DNA of 64,000 nucleotides from Subtercola vilae (GCF_004923255.1 NZ_QYRT01000007.1:1-64000); one strand, 5' to 3'; shown: positions 27,759 to 36,694, counted from the stretch's first letter. Numbers and translations: made by a program. The notes: generated from the letters alone by a model not told the origin.

Positions 27759-28352
27759 TTACGAGCCGGTGCCCGAGCCCGAACTCGCCGCAGCGTGCGA
27801 CGAGACGCGCGCCTCGACACGCGCGGCGAACGCCTTCACACGGTCGCCGTAGCCGCCGGCCAGCGCCTTGGTCTTGATGGCGGTCGCGTCAGTGGCCACG
27901 TCGGCGCCCTGGGCGTTCTTCAGCGCCGTGAGGTCGGCCTGCAGGTCGGCGGGCAGCTTGGCGAAGGCGGTCGGATGCCCGACCAGCGTCGTCGCGATCT
28001 TCTGCGCGCGCGTGGCGAAGTCGGTGCCCGAGCGCACATCGACCGAGATCTCGCGGCGCAACTCGCCGCGGGCGCGAACGCCGGTGGGCTTCGCCTTGGC
28101 TGCACCCGATGCCGAAGGGGTGGGCGTGGCGGTCGAGGTGGCGGCTGCGGTGAGCGAACCCTGGTCTGCGGCGAACGCGGAGGTGGCGCCGATCGAGCCG
28201 ATGGCCACCACCCCGCCGATGGCGATCGCGCTGACGAGGGCGACGGTTCCGCGGCGGCGACGACGCGGGGTCGGCGAGCCGGGCGAGCCGCTCGGGGTCT
28301 CGGCGGCGTCACGCGGGGCGGCTGACGGCGGGGTGAGAGAGGAGTGAGTCAT
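27759..28352 (-). CDS. Hypothetical exported protein
   Basis: About 197 residues, ATG at 28352 with GAAAGG before it. Residues 1-32 are cytoplasmic and Arg-rich, then TM or signal-anchor at about 33-62 (VALVSAIAIGGVVAIGSI), then a Thr/Ser/Ala spacer and a helical domain (FATRAQKIATTLVGHPTAFAKL, LQADLTALKNAQGADV). No family recognised. It diverges from a two-component pair; the 172 bases between them contain no other gene and may hold regulator sites, so this protein could be a regulated output. That is inference only. Confidence 0.6.
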   Translation of the reverse strand: MTHSSLTPPSAAPRDAAETPSGSPGSPTPRRRRRGTVALVSAIAIGGVVAIGSIGATSAFAADQGSLTAAATSTATPTPSASGAAKAKPTGVRARGELRREISVDVRSGTDFATRAQKIATTLVGHPTAFAKLPADLQADLTALKNAQGADVATDATAIKTKALAGGYGDRVKAFAARVEARVSSHAAASSGSGTGS

Positions 28353-28524
28353 GGTGTTGCCTTTCGGGATGCGGAACAGCGTGCATCCAGAGTCGCAAGC
28401 CCACACCAGCAGACGGTACGGCGAATGTTCGAGCAGTGTTAAGAGATCGGCCCGAACGACGGCGAATGCAATGGATGCGGCCGATTCGCAGGGCGTTGCC
28501 GGGGCGAGCGCCTAGATTTCAGCT

Positions 28525-29223
28525 ATGGCTGAGCAACTCGGGTTGGTGATGATCGTCGAAGACGACAAGGCGATCGCCGACGTCGAACGGCTCTACCTCA
28601 CGCAGGCCGGGTTCGGCGTGCACACCGAGAGCAACGGCGAGCGAGCGCTGGAGGAGATCCGGCGGCGGCGGCCGGTCGCGGTAGTGCTCGACGTGGGGCT
28701 GCCGGGGCTCGACGGCATCAGCGTCTGCCGGCGGTTGCGGGAGGCGGGCGACTGGGTTCCGGTGATCTTCGTGACCGCGCGCGACGACGAGGTCGACCGG
28801 CTGCTCGGGCTCGAGCTGGGCGCCGACGACTACCTCACGAAGCCGTTCTCGCCGCGGGAGCTGGTGACGCGCATCCGGGGCATCCTGCGGCGCACGAACG
28901 GGGTTCTGGCCAGCACCGTGCGACGCGTGGGAACGATCGAACTCGACGAACGCGAGCGGTCGGTGCGGGCATCCGGGCGCCCGGTGGAGCTGACCGCGAT
29001 GGAGTTCGACCTGCTCGCGTACCTGTCGGCGAGCGCGGGGCAGGTGTTCACGCGCGATCAGCTGCTGGCGGCAGTGTGGGGGCAGGCGAACTACAGCGGA
29101 GCGCGAACGGTCGACGTACATGTGGCGCAGCTGCGGTCGAAACTCGGTGCCGACAGCCCGCTGCGCACCTGGCGCGGGGTGGGGTACTCAGTGGTGGGCG
29201 CGGCTGTGGGTGCGTCGACGTGA
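28525..29223 (+). CDS. OmpR-family response regulator
   Basis: A 232-residue regulator. Receiver with E12-D13-D14 pocket, phospho-acceptor D56 (VAVVLDVGLP) and YLTKPFSPREL; C-terminal winged helix at about 130-228 (ELTAMEFDLLAYLSASAGQVF, TVDVHVAQLRSKLG). Its stop codon overlaps the kinase start by a GTGA junction. ATG start. Typical in every respect. Confidence 0.95.
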   Translation: MAEQLGLVMIVEDDKAIADVERLYLTQAGFGVHTESNGERALEEIRRRRPVAVVLDVGLPGLDGISVCRRLREAGDWVPVIFVTARDDEVDRLLGLELGADDYLTKPFSPRELVTRIRGILRRTNGVLASTVRRVGTIELDERERSVRASGRPVELTAMEFDLLAYLSASAGQVFTRDQLLAAVWGQANYSGARTVDVHVAQLRSKLGADSPLRTWRGVGYSVVGAAVGAST

Positions 29224-30695
29224 AGCGGTGGGCCGCGTCGCTCGCCGGGCGCATCACGCTCGTGACCACGGCGGTCGCGGTCGTCGCGGTGCTGGTGACG
29301 GGCGGAGTGGCGTTTCCGCTGATTCGCACGGCGGCGGTCGACCAGGCGCGCTCGGAGCTCGCGGAGCAGGCCGACGCGTTCAGCGCGACACCCCTCGCCT
29401 CGCTGACGCTCGAACAGCGCCAGCGGCGGCTCGACGGCACCTCTGAGGGCGAAGTCGTGGTGGTCAGCGCGTCGGGCGTGGTGAGCGGCGACACGGCCGG
29501 ACTCGTGAGCGCGGCGGTCGTGGCGCGGCTCGTGGCGGGCGAGTCGGTTTCGCTGACGCTGGCGGCCGGTGCGCATCCGGGCACCCCGGAGCCTGTCGAG
29601 ACGGGAGCGGCCAGCACGGCTGCCGCCACCGACCGGGCCGCTGGCCGCACCCTGCTCGAGGGCCGCCCCATCCGCGACGGCGGCGCCATCGTGCTCACGC
29701 GGTCGCTCGCGACGGTCGACGCGGCGTCGGGTGTCGCTCTGCTGCGCCTCGGCGTGGCGTTGGCCGCCGGCCTCGTGTTCGCCGTGCTGCTCGGGCTGTG
29801 GCTGGCCCGCCGCCTCTCCCGCCCGCTGGCCGAAGCGGCCATCACCGCTCGTCGCCTGGCTGCTGGCGAGCGCAACGTTCCGGCGCCTCCGGCCGCCGCC
29901 CGATCGGCGAGCGAGGTCGCCGAGGTCACTGCCGCCCTCGGCACCCTCGACACGGCACTCATGACCAGCGAGACCCGCCAGCGCGAGTTTCTGCTCTCGG
30001 TCTCGCACGACATCCGGAGCCCCCTCACCGCCCTCCGCGGGTACGCCGAAGCGTTGGCCGACGGCCTCGTCTCGCCCGCCGACCTGCCCACCGTCGGTGC
30101 GACCCTCGTCAGCGAGACCGAGCGTCTCAACCGCTTCGTGTCAGACCTGCTCGAGTTGGCACGCCTCGAGGCCGACGACTTCGCACTGGATGCCCACCCC
30201 TTCGACCTCGTGGCCCTCACCCGCTCGGCAGAGCTCGCGTGGCGGGCCCGCTGCGAGTCAGACGGCATCGTGCTGGTGTTCGAAGCCTCAGGAAGGCCTG
30301 CGATGGGCTCGACAGCGGCAGCGGTAGCGGAGACACTCACGGCTGTGACCGACCCACAGCGGGTGCGCCAGATCATCGACGGGCTGGTCGAGAACGCGGT
30401 GCGGGTGACACCGGCGGGGGCATCCATTGTTCTCGCGGTCGGTCTCGAACGGGGCGTGCCCTTCGTCGAGGTGCGCGACGGCGGGCCTGGGCTCAGCGCC
30501 GACGACCTGGCGGTGGTGTTCGAGCGGGGAACGCTGCACGCGAAGTACCGCGACGACCGGCCCGTCGGTTCGGGGCTCGGGTTGTCGATCGCCGCGCGCC
30601 TCGCGGGCCGGCTCGGAGCCGAACTCACGGCCGGTTCGGCTCCCGAAGGCGGCGCGTCTTTTCGCCTGCTGCTGCCCCTGAGCGCCCTCTCATGA
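29220..30695 (+). CDS. Sensor histidine kinase (HAMP-HisKA-HATPase)
   Basis: A 491-residue kinase starting at the GTG that overlaps the regulator stop codon. TM1 at about residues 13-35, an extracytoplasmic loop of about 140 residues, TM2 at about 178-200, HAMP, then H263 in SVSHDIRSPL and HATPase boxes (RQIIDGLVENAVRVTP, RDGGPGL, GSGLGLSIAARLAG). The H-box has the SHDIR variant rather than SHELR, common in actinobacteria. Signal unknown. Confidence 0.95.
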   Translation: MKRWAASLAGRITLVTTAVAVVAVLVTGGVAFPLIRTAAVDQARSELAEQADAFSATPLASLTLEQRQRRLDGTSEGEVVVVSASGVVSGDTAGLVSAAVVARLVAGESVSLTLAAGAHPGTPEPVETGAASTAAATDRAAGRTLLEGRPIRDGGAIVLTRSLATVDAASGVALLRLGVALAAGLVFAVLLGLWLARRLSRPLAEAAITARRLAAGERNVPAPPAAARSASEVAEVTAALGTLDTALMTSETRQREFLLSVSHDIRSPLTALRGYAEALADGLVSPADLPTVGATLVSETERLNRFVSDLLELARLEADDFALDAHPFDLVALTRSAELAWRARCESDGIVLVFEASGRPAMGSTAAAVAETLTAVTDPQRVRQIIDGLVENAVRVTPAGASIVLAVGLERGVPFVEVRDGGPGLSADDLAVVFERGTLHAKYRDDRPVGSGLGLSIAARLAGRLGAELTAGSAPEGGASFRLLLPLSALS

Positions 30696-30731
30696 AAGAG
30701 TTGCCAAACGGAAACTAACTAGGAGTTCGTT

Positions 30732-31451
30732 GTGAGCATTGAAACCCCTCCCCCGGTTCCGCCCTACCAGGCGAACCAGTATGCGGCCCCTGCGCCGTCA
30801 AACGACAAATACAACGTGTTGGCGATCGTGTCGCTCGTCACCGCCTTCTTCGTCTCGCTGGCCGCTGTCATCACGGGCCACATTGCGCTCAGCCAGATCA
30901 AGAAGACCGGCGAGAAAGGGCGCGGGCTCGCCCTCGCCGGCCTGATTCTCGGCTATCTCGGCATTCTCGGCGGCATCATCGCCACGATCATCATCATCGT
31001 TGCCTTCGCCACCATCGGTACCACCGCCAAGAACGCAATCGACCAGGGCAACGCGTTCGCGTCGTCGCTGCCGACCGACCTCTCGTCGCCCACCTCCTCC
31101 GGCCCCGCCGACGCGTCGGGTCAGTCGACCACCGAGGCGTGCACCATCCTGGAGTCGTCGTTGAGCAGCTCGACCTCCGGTCTCACGCAGGGTCTCAACG
31201 ACATCGCCTCCAATCCGACACAGGCCGTCACGAGCCTGCAGGCCGTTGCTGACGCGTTCGACGCCGGGGTCTCGCAGATCAGCAACCCGCGCATCCTCGC
31301 GGTCGCCACCACCGCCGACACCGATCTGAAGGCCATGATCGCCGCGGTCACCCAGTACATCAACGACCCCTCTGGCGGATCGGGCGCGGTCGTCTCGGCT
31401 GCCACCACCGTTCAGAGCGACTTCACCGCGATCGGCACCGCCTGCAGTTGA
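30732..31451 (+). CDS. DUF4190-containing membrane protein
   Basis: A 239-residue protein, GTG start with AGGAG upstream. Residues 1-28 are Pro-rich; the DUF4190 module with two TM segments (about 32-55 and 73-97) contains the typical ITGHIALSQIKKTGEKGRGLALAGLILGYLG pattern. The remaining 140 residues are outside, Ser/Thr-rich and helical, with Cys near the middle and at the C-terminus. The family has no known function; genes of this type often accompany envelope stress systems. It follows a two-component pair by 36 bases. Confidence 0.85.
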   Translation: MSIETPPPVPPYQANQYAAPAPSNDKYNVLAIVSLVTAFFVSLAAVITGHIALSQIKKTGEKGRGLALAGLILGYLGILGGIIATIIIIVAFATIGTTAKNAIDQGNAFASSLPTDLSSPTSSGPADASGQSTTEACTILESSLSSSTSGLTQGLNDIASNPTQAVTSLQAVADAFDAGVSQISNPRILAVATTADTDLKAMIAAVTQYINDPSGGSGAVVSAATTVQSDFTAIGTACS

Positions 31452-31504
31452 TGCGCGAGCACGCTGCGCTGCGTCCTCGCTCCCCTGCCTGTACGCGCCG
31501 GCAC

Positions 31505-31547
31505 GTGAGACCGACGCGAAGAGCAAAGACTCTCGCGCCGGTCTCAC
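31505..31547 (+). terminator. Hairpin after the DUF4190 gene
   Basis: GTGAGACCG (31505-31513) pairs with CGGTCTCAC (31539-31547) and the stem continues, with one mismatch and one bulge, through CGCG and AGAG/CTCT. No T-run follows. It is probably the transcription end of the DUF4190 gene; it also lies about 56 bases beyond the 3' end of the convergent abi gene. Confidence 0.55.
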
Positions 31548-31602
31548 AAACGGCGGCCGGTGTTCGCTCGTTCTCGGGCCCCACAGGTGACACAAGGCCG
31601 GG

Positions 31603-32595
31603 TCACTCTCGCCAAAGGTCGAGTGCAGTCCACAGTGCGGGAATGCCAATGGAGCGCAACGCGACAGGGCCTGACGATGGGAATTCACGCATCAGTTCGA
31701 CCATGCGTTCATTCCACCCGGAGTCGGGCTCAATGGTTCGCAGCAGAAATGCAATCACTGCAAGAACGTTGTAAAGGCCGAACACCTCTTTTGAGCTGAC
31801 AGCAGCGCGCAGATGATCGAGGAGTGGCACCTGGCCCACCGCGGGGCGTGCGGGTGCGCTGACGAGTTTGCGATTGAACAGTCGTGCGTGATGGGCAGAC
31901 ACATTGCGCACGTAATTGATGCTTGAGATCCAGCTGCTCATCATCTTCTTGGTGGGCGCGCCATACGCGGCCGAGATCTCCGAGGCAATCGAGTTGCTGA
32001 GCCCGCTGTACAGACGACCGAGCTGACCCAACTCCAGAATCTCGGTCAGCGCCCAGATCGGCATCCGGTCGTCATACTTCTCACGAAAGTGCGTGACGAA
32101 TGCCTCATCCGAGCTGGCTTGGCGCTCTCGTACTCGAGCCATCCACTCTTCGTGTTTGCTCGGCAGCGACTCGCCGCTCGTCGCGTCGAGACGCTCTTGC
32201 GTGAACGCTCCAACGAAGTTTGCTGGGTCAAGATGACCGAACGCCGGCACTCTTCCGAGCACGTACCCGAGCTGCATTCGGAATGAGATTTCAACTCTCT
32301 CGATGCCGTCGAGCACCAGCATCCGGAGCCGACGGTCGAAATCGATGAGTTGGGATGCGTATTCGATCGAGGTGCCGGGGCGGTAACTGCTCAGAATCCG
32401 GACTCGCTCGCGCCCGGCGGAGTCACGATATGCCCGCGATTCACGAAAGGGATAAAGATAGCCGGTGAGCCGGTAGTAGCCGACTGCGCTCAGTAATGAC
32501 AGACAACTGGTGCCGTCGCCGAAGCTCACTCCCCGCAGACCGAGTTTGGCGGCCTGGTCTTCTACTGACAACCACGTCTTGGTGTACTCGACCAT
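31603..32595 (-). CDS. Abi_2 (AbiD/AbiF-type) HEPN-domain abortive-infection protein
   Basis: A 330-residue protein of the Abi_2 family. ATG at 32595, GGAG 4 bases upstream. N-terminal motif GYYRLTGYLYPF (39-50), then D86-F-D-R-R-L and the helix VLDGIERVEISFR, MPIWALTEILELGQLGRLY (178-196), and the HEPN Rx4H motif R230-N-V-S-A-H235 (YVRNVSAHHARLFNR). HEPN motifs of this kind cleave RNA; family members stop phage growth by killing or arresting the cell. Base composition looks clearly less GC-rich than the neighbours, a sign of transfer. It stands alone between a terminator (upstream) and a hairpin (downstream), so a small RNA partner is possible. No antitoxin gene is visible. Confidence 0.9.
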   Translation of the reverse strand: MVEYTKTWLSVEDQAAKLGLRGVSFGDGTSCLSLLSAVGYYRLTGYLYPFRESRAYRDSAGRERVRILSSYRPGTSIEYASQLIDFDRRLRMLVLDGIERVEISFRMQLGYVLGRVPAFGHLDPANFVGAFTQERLDATSGESLPSKHEEWMARVRERQASSDEAFVTHFREKYDDRMPIWALTEILELGQLGRLYSGLSNSIASEISAAYGAPTKKMMSSWISSINYVRNVSAHHARLFNRKLVSAPARPAVGQVPLLDHLRAAVSSKEVFGLYNVLAVIAFLLRTIEPDSGWNERMVELMREFPSSGPVALRSIGIPALWTALDLWRE

Positions 32596-32608
32596 GAGTC
32601 TCCGGCTT

Positions 32609-32647
32609 AAAGAAAATCAGCCCGAGCCGTGAGGCGAGCGGGCTGAT
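32609..32647 (-). terminator. Intrinsic terminator of the TetR-SGNH operon, adjoining the abi start
   Basis: ATCAGCCCG (32616-32624) pairs with CGGGCTGAT (32639-32647) and is followed on the minus strand by TTTTCTTT. It ends the SGNH gene, yet lies only 21 bases ahead of the abi start codon, leaving no room for an ordinary promoter between them. Confidence 0.8.
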
Positions 32648-32671
32648 CGTGATGTGAACAAGCTATCACAG

Positions 32672-33841
32672 TCAATCTGATTCAGCGGGGCCGAAAGCCG
32701 AGAAGGGGCCCGCCGCACCGAACGCGTACGAGGCGAAACGTTCGCCGATGAGGCGGTGAGTAACGGTGTCGGGGTGCAGGTTGTCGGGCAGCGGATGCCC
32801 GGCGGTGTCGGCCTCGCCATAGAGGGTTGTACCGTCGAGGTAGTGCAGGCGGGCATCCTGAGCCCGGCGCTCGACAAGTGAACGCAGCTCGCGGCGGATC
32901 ACGCTGAGCGTGAGGCGGCCGAGCGTTTCGTCGCCGGGGGTTCCGGTGGCCATGAACGCGGCCTGACCGGTGGCCATACTGGCGGGGTCGATGGCTCCGG
33001 GGCCCGGGGTGTGCTCGTGAATGCCGCAGAAGATGGGCGAGATGAGCACCAGCGGCGTGGTCGGGTGGGCGTCGCGGATCGTGTCGAGAAAGCCGTGCAC
33101 CGCCGGCACGAACGCCCGCACGCGCATCGCGTCGAAGTTGACCACGTTGATTCCGAGCTTCACGCTGATGACGTCGGCCGGCGCATCGCGGATGACCCGG
33201 GCCATGAAGGGGTCGACCAGGGCGCTGCCGCTCACTCCGAGGTTTCGAAGCTCCACCCCGCCGAGGCGCGCGGCAACGGCCGGCCAGGTCTCGCTGGGGC
33301 CTGCCGCGTTCGAGCCGTGGCTGATCGAGCTGCCGTGATGCACCCAGAGCGCCGGATGCCCGGGCTGAGCCACCACCGGAGCATCGGTGCCGAGCGATAC
33401 CAACTCGATCGACTCGTTGTGCGGAAGCCACAGGTCGACCAGCTTCTCCCCCTCACCGAGCCCCTCGAGCACCGTCGTGTGCGGCGCTCCCGGCAGCACC
33501 GTCGTGGCGCCGGTCGAGAGATCGAGCTCGATGGTGTCTCCGCCGTCGAGCACATCGGCGAGCGTCAGAACGCCGTCGACGAACACGTCGATGCGCCCGC
33601 GCGGGCGGACAACACCGCGGTACGCCAGCCTGGTCGGGTGAGAGACCAGCGCAACCCTGCTCGCCCGTGTGCTGAACGCCACGCGCACGCCAGAGGGCTG
33701 GCTCTCAACCGCCAGCAGCTGGCCGTCGGGAAACTGCTGCCGAACCCACTCGGGCAGCCGGTGCGGCCGCACGCCGCGGGCGGTCGTCTCGAGTTCGGCG
33801 GCGCCGCGCACGAGGTCGAGGGTGAGCGGTGTGGTGATCAT
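32672..33841 (-). CDS. SGNH/GDSL-type hydrolase with N-terminal accessory domain
   Basis: A 389-residue esterase-like protein. ATG at 33841 with AGGAGAG upstream. The first 170 residues form a beta-rich carbohydrate-binding-like domain (AFSTRASRVALVSHPTR, RGRIDVFVDGVL). The SGNH domain then shows block I WVHHGSSISHGSNA (Ser nucleophile), the Gly in NLGVSGSALVD, the Asn block VISVKLGINVVNFD and the C-terminal D/H block PLPDNLHPDTVTH. Resembles SsfX3-type acyltransferase/hydrolases that act on small substrates. No signal peptide. Overlaps the TetR gene by four bases. Confidence 0.9.
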   Translation of the reverse strand: MITTPLTLDLVRGAAELETTARGVRPHRLPEWVRQQFPDGQLLAVESQPSGVRVAFSTRASRVALVSHPTRLAYRGVVRPRGRIDVFVDGVLTLADVLDGGDTIELDLSTGATTVLPGAPHTTVLEGLGEGEKLVDLWLPHNESIELVSLGTDAPVVAQPGHPALWVHHGSSISHGSNAAGPSETWPAVAARLGGVELRNLGVSGSALVDPFMARVIRDAPADVISVKLGINVVNFDAMRVRAFVPAVHGFLDTIRDAHPTTPLVLISPIFCGIHEHTPGPGAIDPASMATGQAAFMATGTPGDETLGRLTLSVIRRELRSLVERRAQDARLHYLDGTTLYGEADTAGHPLPDNLHPDTVTHRLIGERFASYAFGAAGPFSAFGPAESD

Positions 33842-34515
33842 GGGGTGCTCTCCTGGTGGGGTGCGGTGGGGGCCGGATACTCGGCGATGGTCGAAGGGTC
33901 GGCCGCCGTCACCGTCTCGGCGGCCGTCACCGTCTCGGCAGCCGTCTCGCCTCGGGGCCACGAGCGAAGCGCCTGATCGAGTACGTCGATTGCGCGCAGC
34001 CACGACACCTCGGCCTCCGGGCTGCGATGGGCGAACGCGCCCACACGTTCGAGGGCGATGAAGCCGTTGAGGGTGGCTCCGACGAGGCGGGTCGCGTGCA
34101 CCAGTTCGTCGGCGGGCACCGCGTAGCCGCGCAGTACGGCCCAGATCAGCTGCACGAGCCGTGCGGCAGGCTCGGAGTGCACCGTGTTCAGGGCGGCGGG
34201 GCGCTGCAGGGCATCCCACCGGCCCGGATGCTCGCGCGCGAACCCCCGATGCGCCTCGACCAGGCCGACGAGCGCGTCTCGGCTCGATCGGCCGGCGATG
34301 GATGCGGCGATACGGTCGGCGAGGTCGGCCAGCGCCAACTGGTGCACGCCCTCGAGCACCGCGGCACGATCTCGCACGTGGGAGTAGAGGCTGGCCGGCT
34401 GCACGCCCAGCTGGCGGGCGAGCGCCGAGACGGTCACCGCTTCGTATCCGCTCGCGTCGGCGAGGTCGGCCGCCGCCGCCACGACCACGGAGGGGCTCAA
34501 GTTCATGCGTGCCAT
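33838..34515 (-). CDS. TetR-family transcriptional regulator
   Basis: A 225-residue regulator. The N-terminal HTH covers residues about 6-55 (VTVSALARQLGVQPASLYSHVRDR), and the C-terminal ligand domain resembles the WHG/TetR_C_33 type (LVEAHRGFAREHPGRW). Its stop codon overlaps the SGNH hydrolase start (ATGA), so it probably regulates that operon in response to the substrate or product. The tail contains the duplicated AAETVT segment encoded by an 18-bp tandem repeat, likely without function. Confidence 0.93.
   Translation of the reverse strand: MARMNLSPSVVVAAAADLADASGYEAVTVSALARQLGVQPASLYSHVRDRAAVLEGVHQLALADLADRIAASIAGRSSRDALVGLVEAHRGFAREHPGRWDALQRPAALNTVHSEPAARLVQLIWAVLRGYAVPADELVHATRLVGATLNGFIALERVGAFAHRSPEAEVSWLRAIDVLDQALRSWPRGETAAETVTAAETVTAADPSTIAEYPAPTAPHQESTP
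33902..33949 (-). repeat. 18-bp tandem repeat in the TetR gene
   Basis: GCCGCCGTCACCGTCTCG (33902-33919) is repeated at 33920-33937 with one substitution, and in part at 33938-33949. Because 18 is a multiple of 3 the reading frame is kept, so copy number could change without a frameshift. Confidence 0.8.
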
Positions 34516-34586
34516 GCTCCCAACCTACACCTCATAGGCAAGCACCTACTCACCCTAGGCAGAGTGGCCCTCCCCCGGGAACGAAA

Positions 34587-34620
34587 GAAGCCCCCGAGAC
34601 GGCGAGATCTCGGGGGCTTC
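34587..34620 (-). terminator. Terminator of tRNA-Met
   Basis: A perfect 13-bp stem, GAAGCCCCCGAGA (34587-34599) with its complement (34608-34620), begins one base after the tRNA-Met 3' end and is followed by TTTCGTT on the minus strand. Confidence 0.9.
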
Positions 34621-34621
34621 G

Positions 34622-34695
34622 TAGCGGGAGCGGGAATTGAACCCGCGACACCACGATTATGAGCCGTGTGCTCTAACCAACTGAGCTACCCCGCC
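34622..34695 (-). tRNA. tRNA-Met (anticodon CAT)
   Basis: A 74-base cloverleaf: acceptor GGCGGGG pairs with TCCCGCT including two G-U pairs, the anticodon loop CTCATAA gives CAT, and the T-arm is GCGGG-TTCAATT-CCCGC. The first acceptor pair is G-U rather than the unpaired base of initiator tRNA, and the anticodon stem lacks the GGG/CCC run, so it is the elongator form. CCA not encoded. Confidence 0.93.
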
Positions 34696-34761
34696 ATGCA
34701 ACCATCTTACGACGGCGACCCGGTGCTTGCACGGAGCCGAAGGCCCCGGTAACAACCACGG

Positions 34762-34833
<72 letters not shown>

Positions 34834-34921
34834 GCACAGAATCCGCTCGAAATCAGCAGCTTTTGGCACCGTAAGAGAATAGCATCATCGAGGCGCCTCT
34901 CAACGCCATTAGGGTTTGCGT

Positions 34922-36694
34922 ATGACCCCTGAGCCCAATCCCGAAATCGGCCAGCCCACTGAAACCATCACCTTCGCCGGCCTCGACCGCGAAACACTGA
35001 CGACGACGGGTTCTGAGTGGTGGCGCTCTGCCGTCATCTACCAGATCTATCCGCGTTCGTTCGCTGATTCCGATGGCGACGGGCTCGGCGATCTCGCCGG
35101 GGTCACGAGCCGACTCGGTTCGCTCGCCGAGCTCGGTGTCGACGCGATCTGGCTGTCACCGTTCTTCACCTCTCCACAGCACGACGCCGGCTATGACGTG
35201 GCCGACTACTGCGACGTAGACCCGCGGTTCGGCACGCTCGCCGACTTCGACACCCTTCTGAACGAGAGCCACAAGCTGGGCATCCGGGTGATCGTCGACC
35301 TCGTGCCGAACCACACCTCGTGGGATCACCAGTGGTTCAAGGATGCCCTGGCCTCGCCGGAGGGCAGCGTGGAGCGCGACCGCTACATGTTCCGCGACGG
35401 CCTCGGCCCGAACGGCGACATCGCCCCGAACAACTGGGAGAGCGTGTTCGGCGGCCCCATGTGGAGCCGCATCACGAACCCCGACGGCACGCCGGGCCAG
35501 TGGTACCTGCACATCTTCGATATCAGCCAGCCCGACCTGAACTGGGAGAACGAGTGGGTGCGCGCGCAGTTCCGCGACATTCTGCGCTTCTGGCTCGACC
35601 GCGGGGCCGACGGGTTTCGGGTGGATGTCGCGCACGGCCTCATCAAAGAGGCCGGGCTTCCTGACTACACCCCTCCCGCCGAGGCCGGCAGCATGGGCGG
35701 GGGCGCCGTGCCCATCGAGGTCGACCCCCACGACCTCGACCGCATTCCCACTCCGCCCTACTGGGCGCAAGACGGCGTGCACGAGATCTACCGCGACTGG
35801 AACAAGGTGCTCAGCGAGTACGACGGCGAACGCGTGCTCTGCGCCGAAGCCTGGGTCGAGCCGCTCGGCAAGCTGGCCCGCTGGGTGCGTGACGACGAGA
35901 TGCACCAGGCGTTCAACTTCACCTACCTGTCGGCCGCATGGTCGGCGCCCGAGCTGCGCCTTGTGATCGACACGTCGATCGCCGCGTTCGCCACGGTGGG
36001 CGCCCCCAGCACGTGGGTGCTGTCGAACCACGACGTGGTGCGCCACGCGACCCGCCTCTCGCTCGGCCCCGGGCACCTGCAGGGCGACGGCATCGGCCCG
36101 AAGTCGGTCGACCTGCCCGAGCCCGCGGCCGCCCTTCGCAGGGCGCGCGCCGCGAGCGCCGTGATGCTGGCCCTTCCGGGCAGCTCGTACATCTACCAGG
36201 GCGAGGAGCTCGGCCTGCCCGAGTCGATCGACCTGCCCGACGAGGCCCGCCAAGACCCCACGTGGTTTCGCACGCACGGCGAGCGCTACGGGCGCGACGG
36301 CTGCCGCGTGCCCATCCCGTGGGAGGCTGGCAAGCCGAGCTACGGTTTCGGCCCCGCCGGCGCCTCATGGCTGCCGCAGCCCAGCAATTGGGATGCCTAC
36401 GCCCGCGACGCGCAGAGCGGCGTTCCCGGCTCGACCCTCGAGCTCTACAAGCTCGCGCTGGCCCTTCGCGCCGAGCACGACCTCGGGTTCGGCACTGTCG
36501 AGTGGATCGAGACCCTCGGCTTCGGACCCCAGGTCGTGGCCTTCTCGAACGGTTCGATCACTGTCATCGCCAACACCGGCACCGTGCCCATCGAGTTACC
36601 GCTCGAATCGCTCGGCGAGCTCCTGCTGGCGAGCGAGCCGGTCGGCGAGGCGGTTCTGCTGCCCGACACCACCGTCTGGCTCCGCTCGGTCTGA
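34922..36694 (+). CDS. GH13 alpha-glucosidase / oligo-glucosidase
   Basis: A 590-residue cytoplasmic enzyme hydrolysing alpha-glucosidic links of maltose-, isomaltose- or sucrose-like sugars. The ATG at 34922 is likelier than an upstream TTG. Motifs: IYQIYPRSFADSDGDGLGDLAG at the start of the barrel, nucleophile D235 in GFRVDVAHG, acid/base E309 in CAEAW, and transition-state stabiliser D371 in LSNHDVVRH. Domain B and the C-terminal beta domain (about 510-590) are present. Monocistronic in this window. The palindrome GAGGCGCCTC at 34890-34899, 20 bases before the start, might be an operator. Confidence 0.93.
   Translation: MTPEPNPEIGQPTETITFAGLDRETLTTTGSEWWRSAVIYQIYPRSFADSDGDGLGDLAGVTSRLGSLAELGVDAIWLSPFFTSPQHDAGYDVADYCDVDPRFGTLADFDTLLNESHKLGIRVIVDLVPNHTSWDHQWFKDALASPEGSVERDRYMFRDGLGPNGDIAPNNWESVFGGPMWSRITNPDGTPGQWYLHIFDISQPDLNWENEWVRAQFRDILRFWLDRGADGFRVDVAHGLIKEAGLPDYTPPAEAGSMGGGAVPIEVDPHDLDRIPTPPYWAQDGVHEIYRDWNKVLSEYDGERVLCAEAWVEPLGKLARWVRDDEMHQAFNFTYLSAAWSAPELRLVIDTSIAAFATVGAPSTWVLSNHDVVRHATRLSLGPGHLQGDGIGPKSVDLPEPAAALRRARAASAVMLALPGSSYIYQGEELGLPESIDLPDEARQDPTWFRTHGERYGRDGCRVPIPWEAGKPSYGFGPAGASWLPQPSNWDAYARDAQSGVPGSTLELYKLALALRAEHDLGFGTVEWIETLGFGPQVVAFSNGSITVIANTGTVPIELPLESLGELLLASEPVGEAVLLPDTTVWLRSV

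Noticed and set aside
31448-31799. Short plus-strand frames after the DUF4190 gene
   Set aside because: They overlap the abi gene antisense and have no ribosome site or family features.
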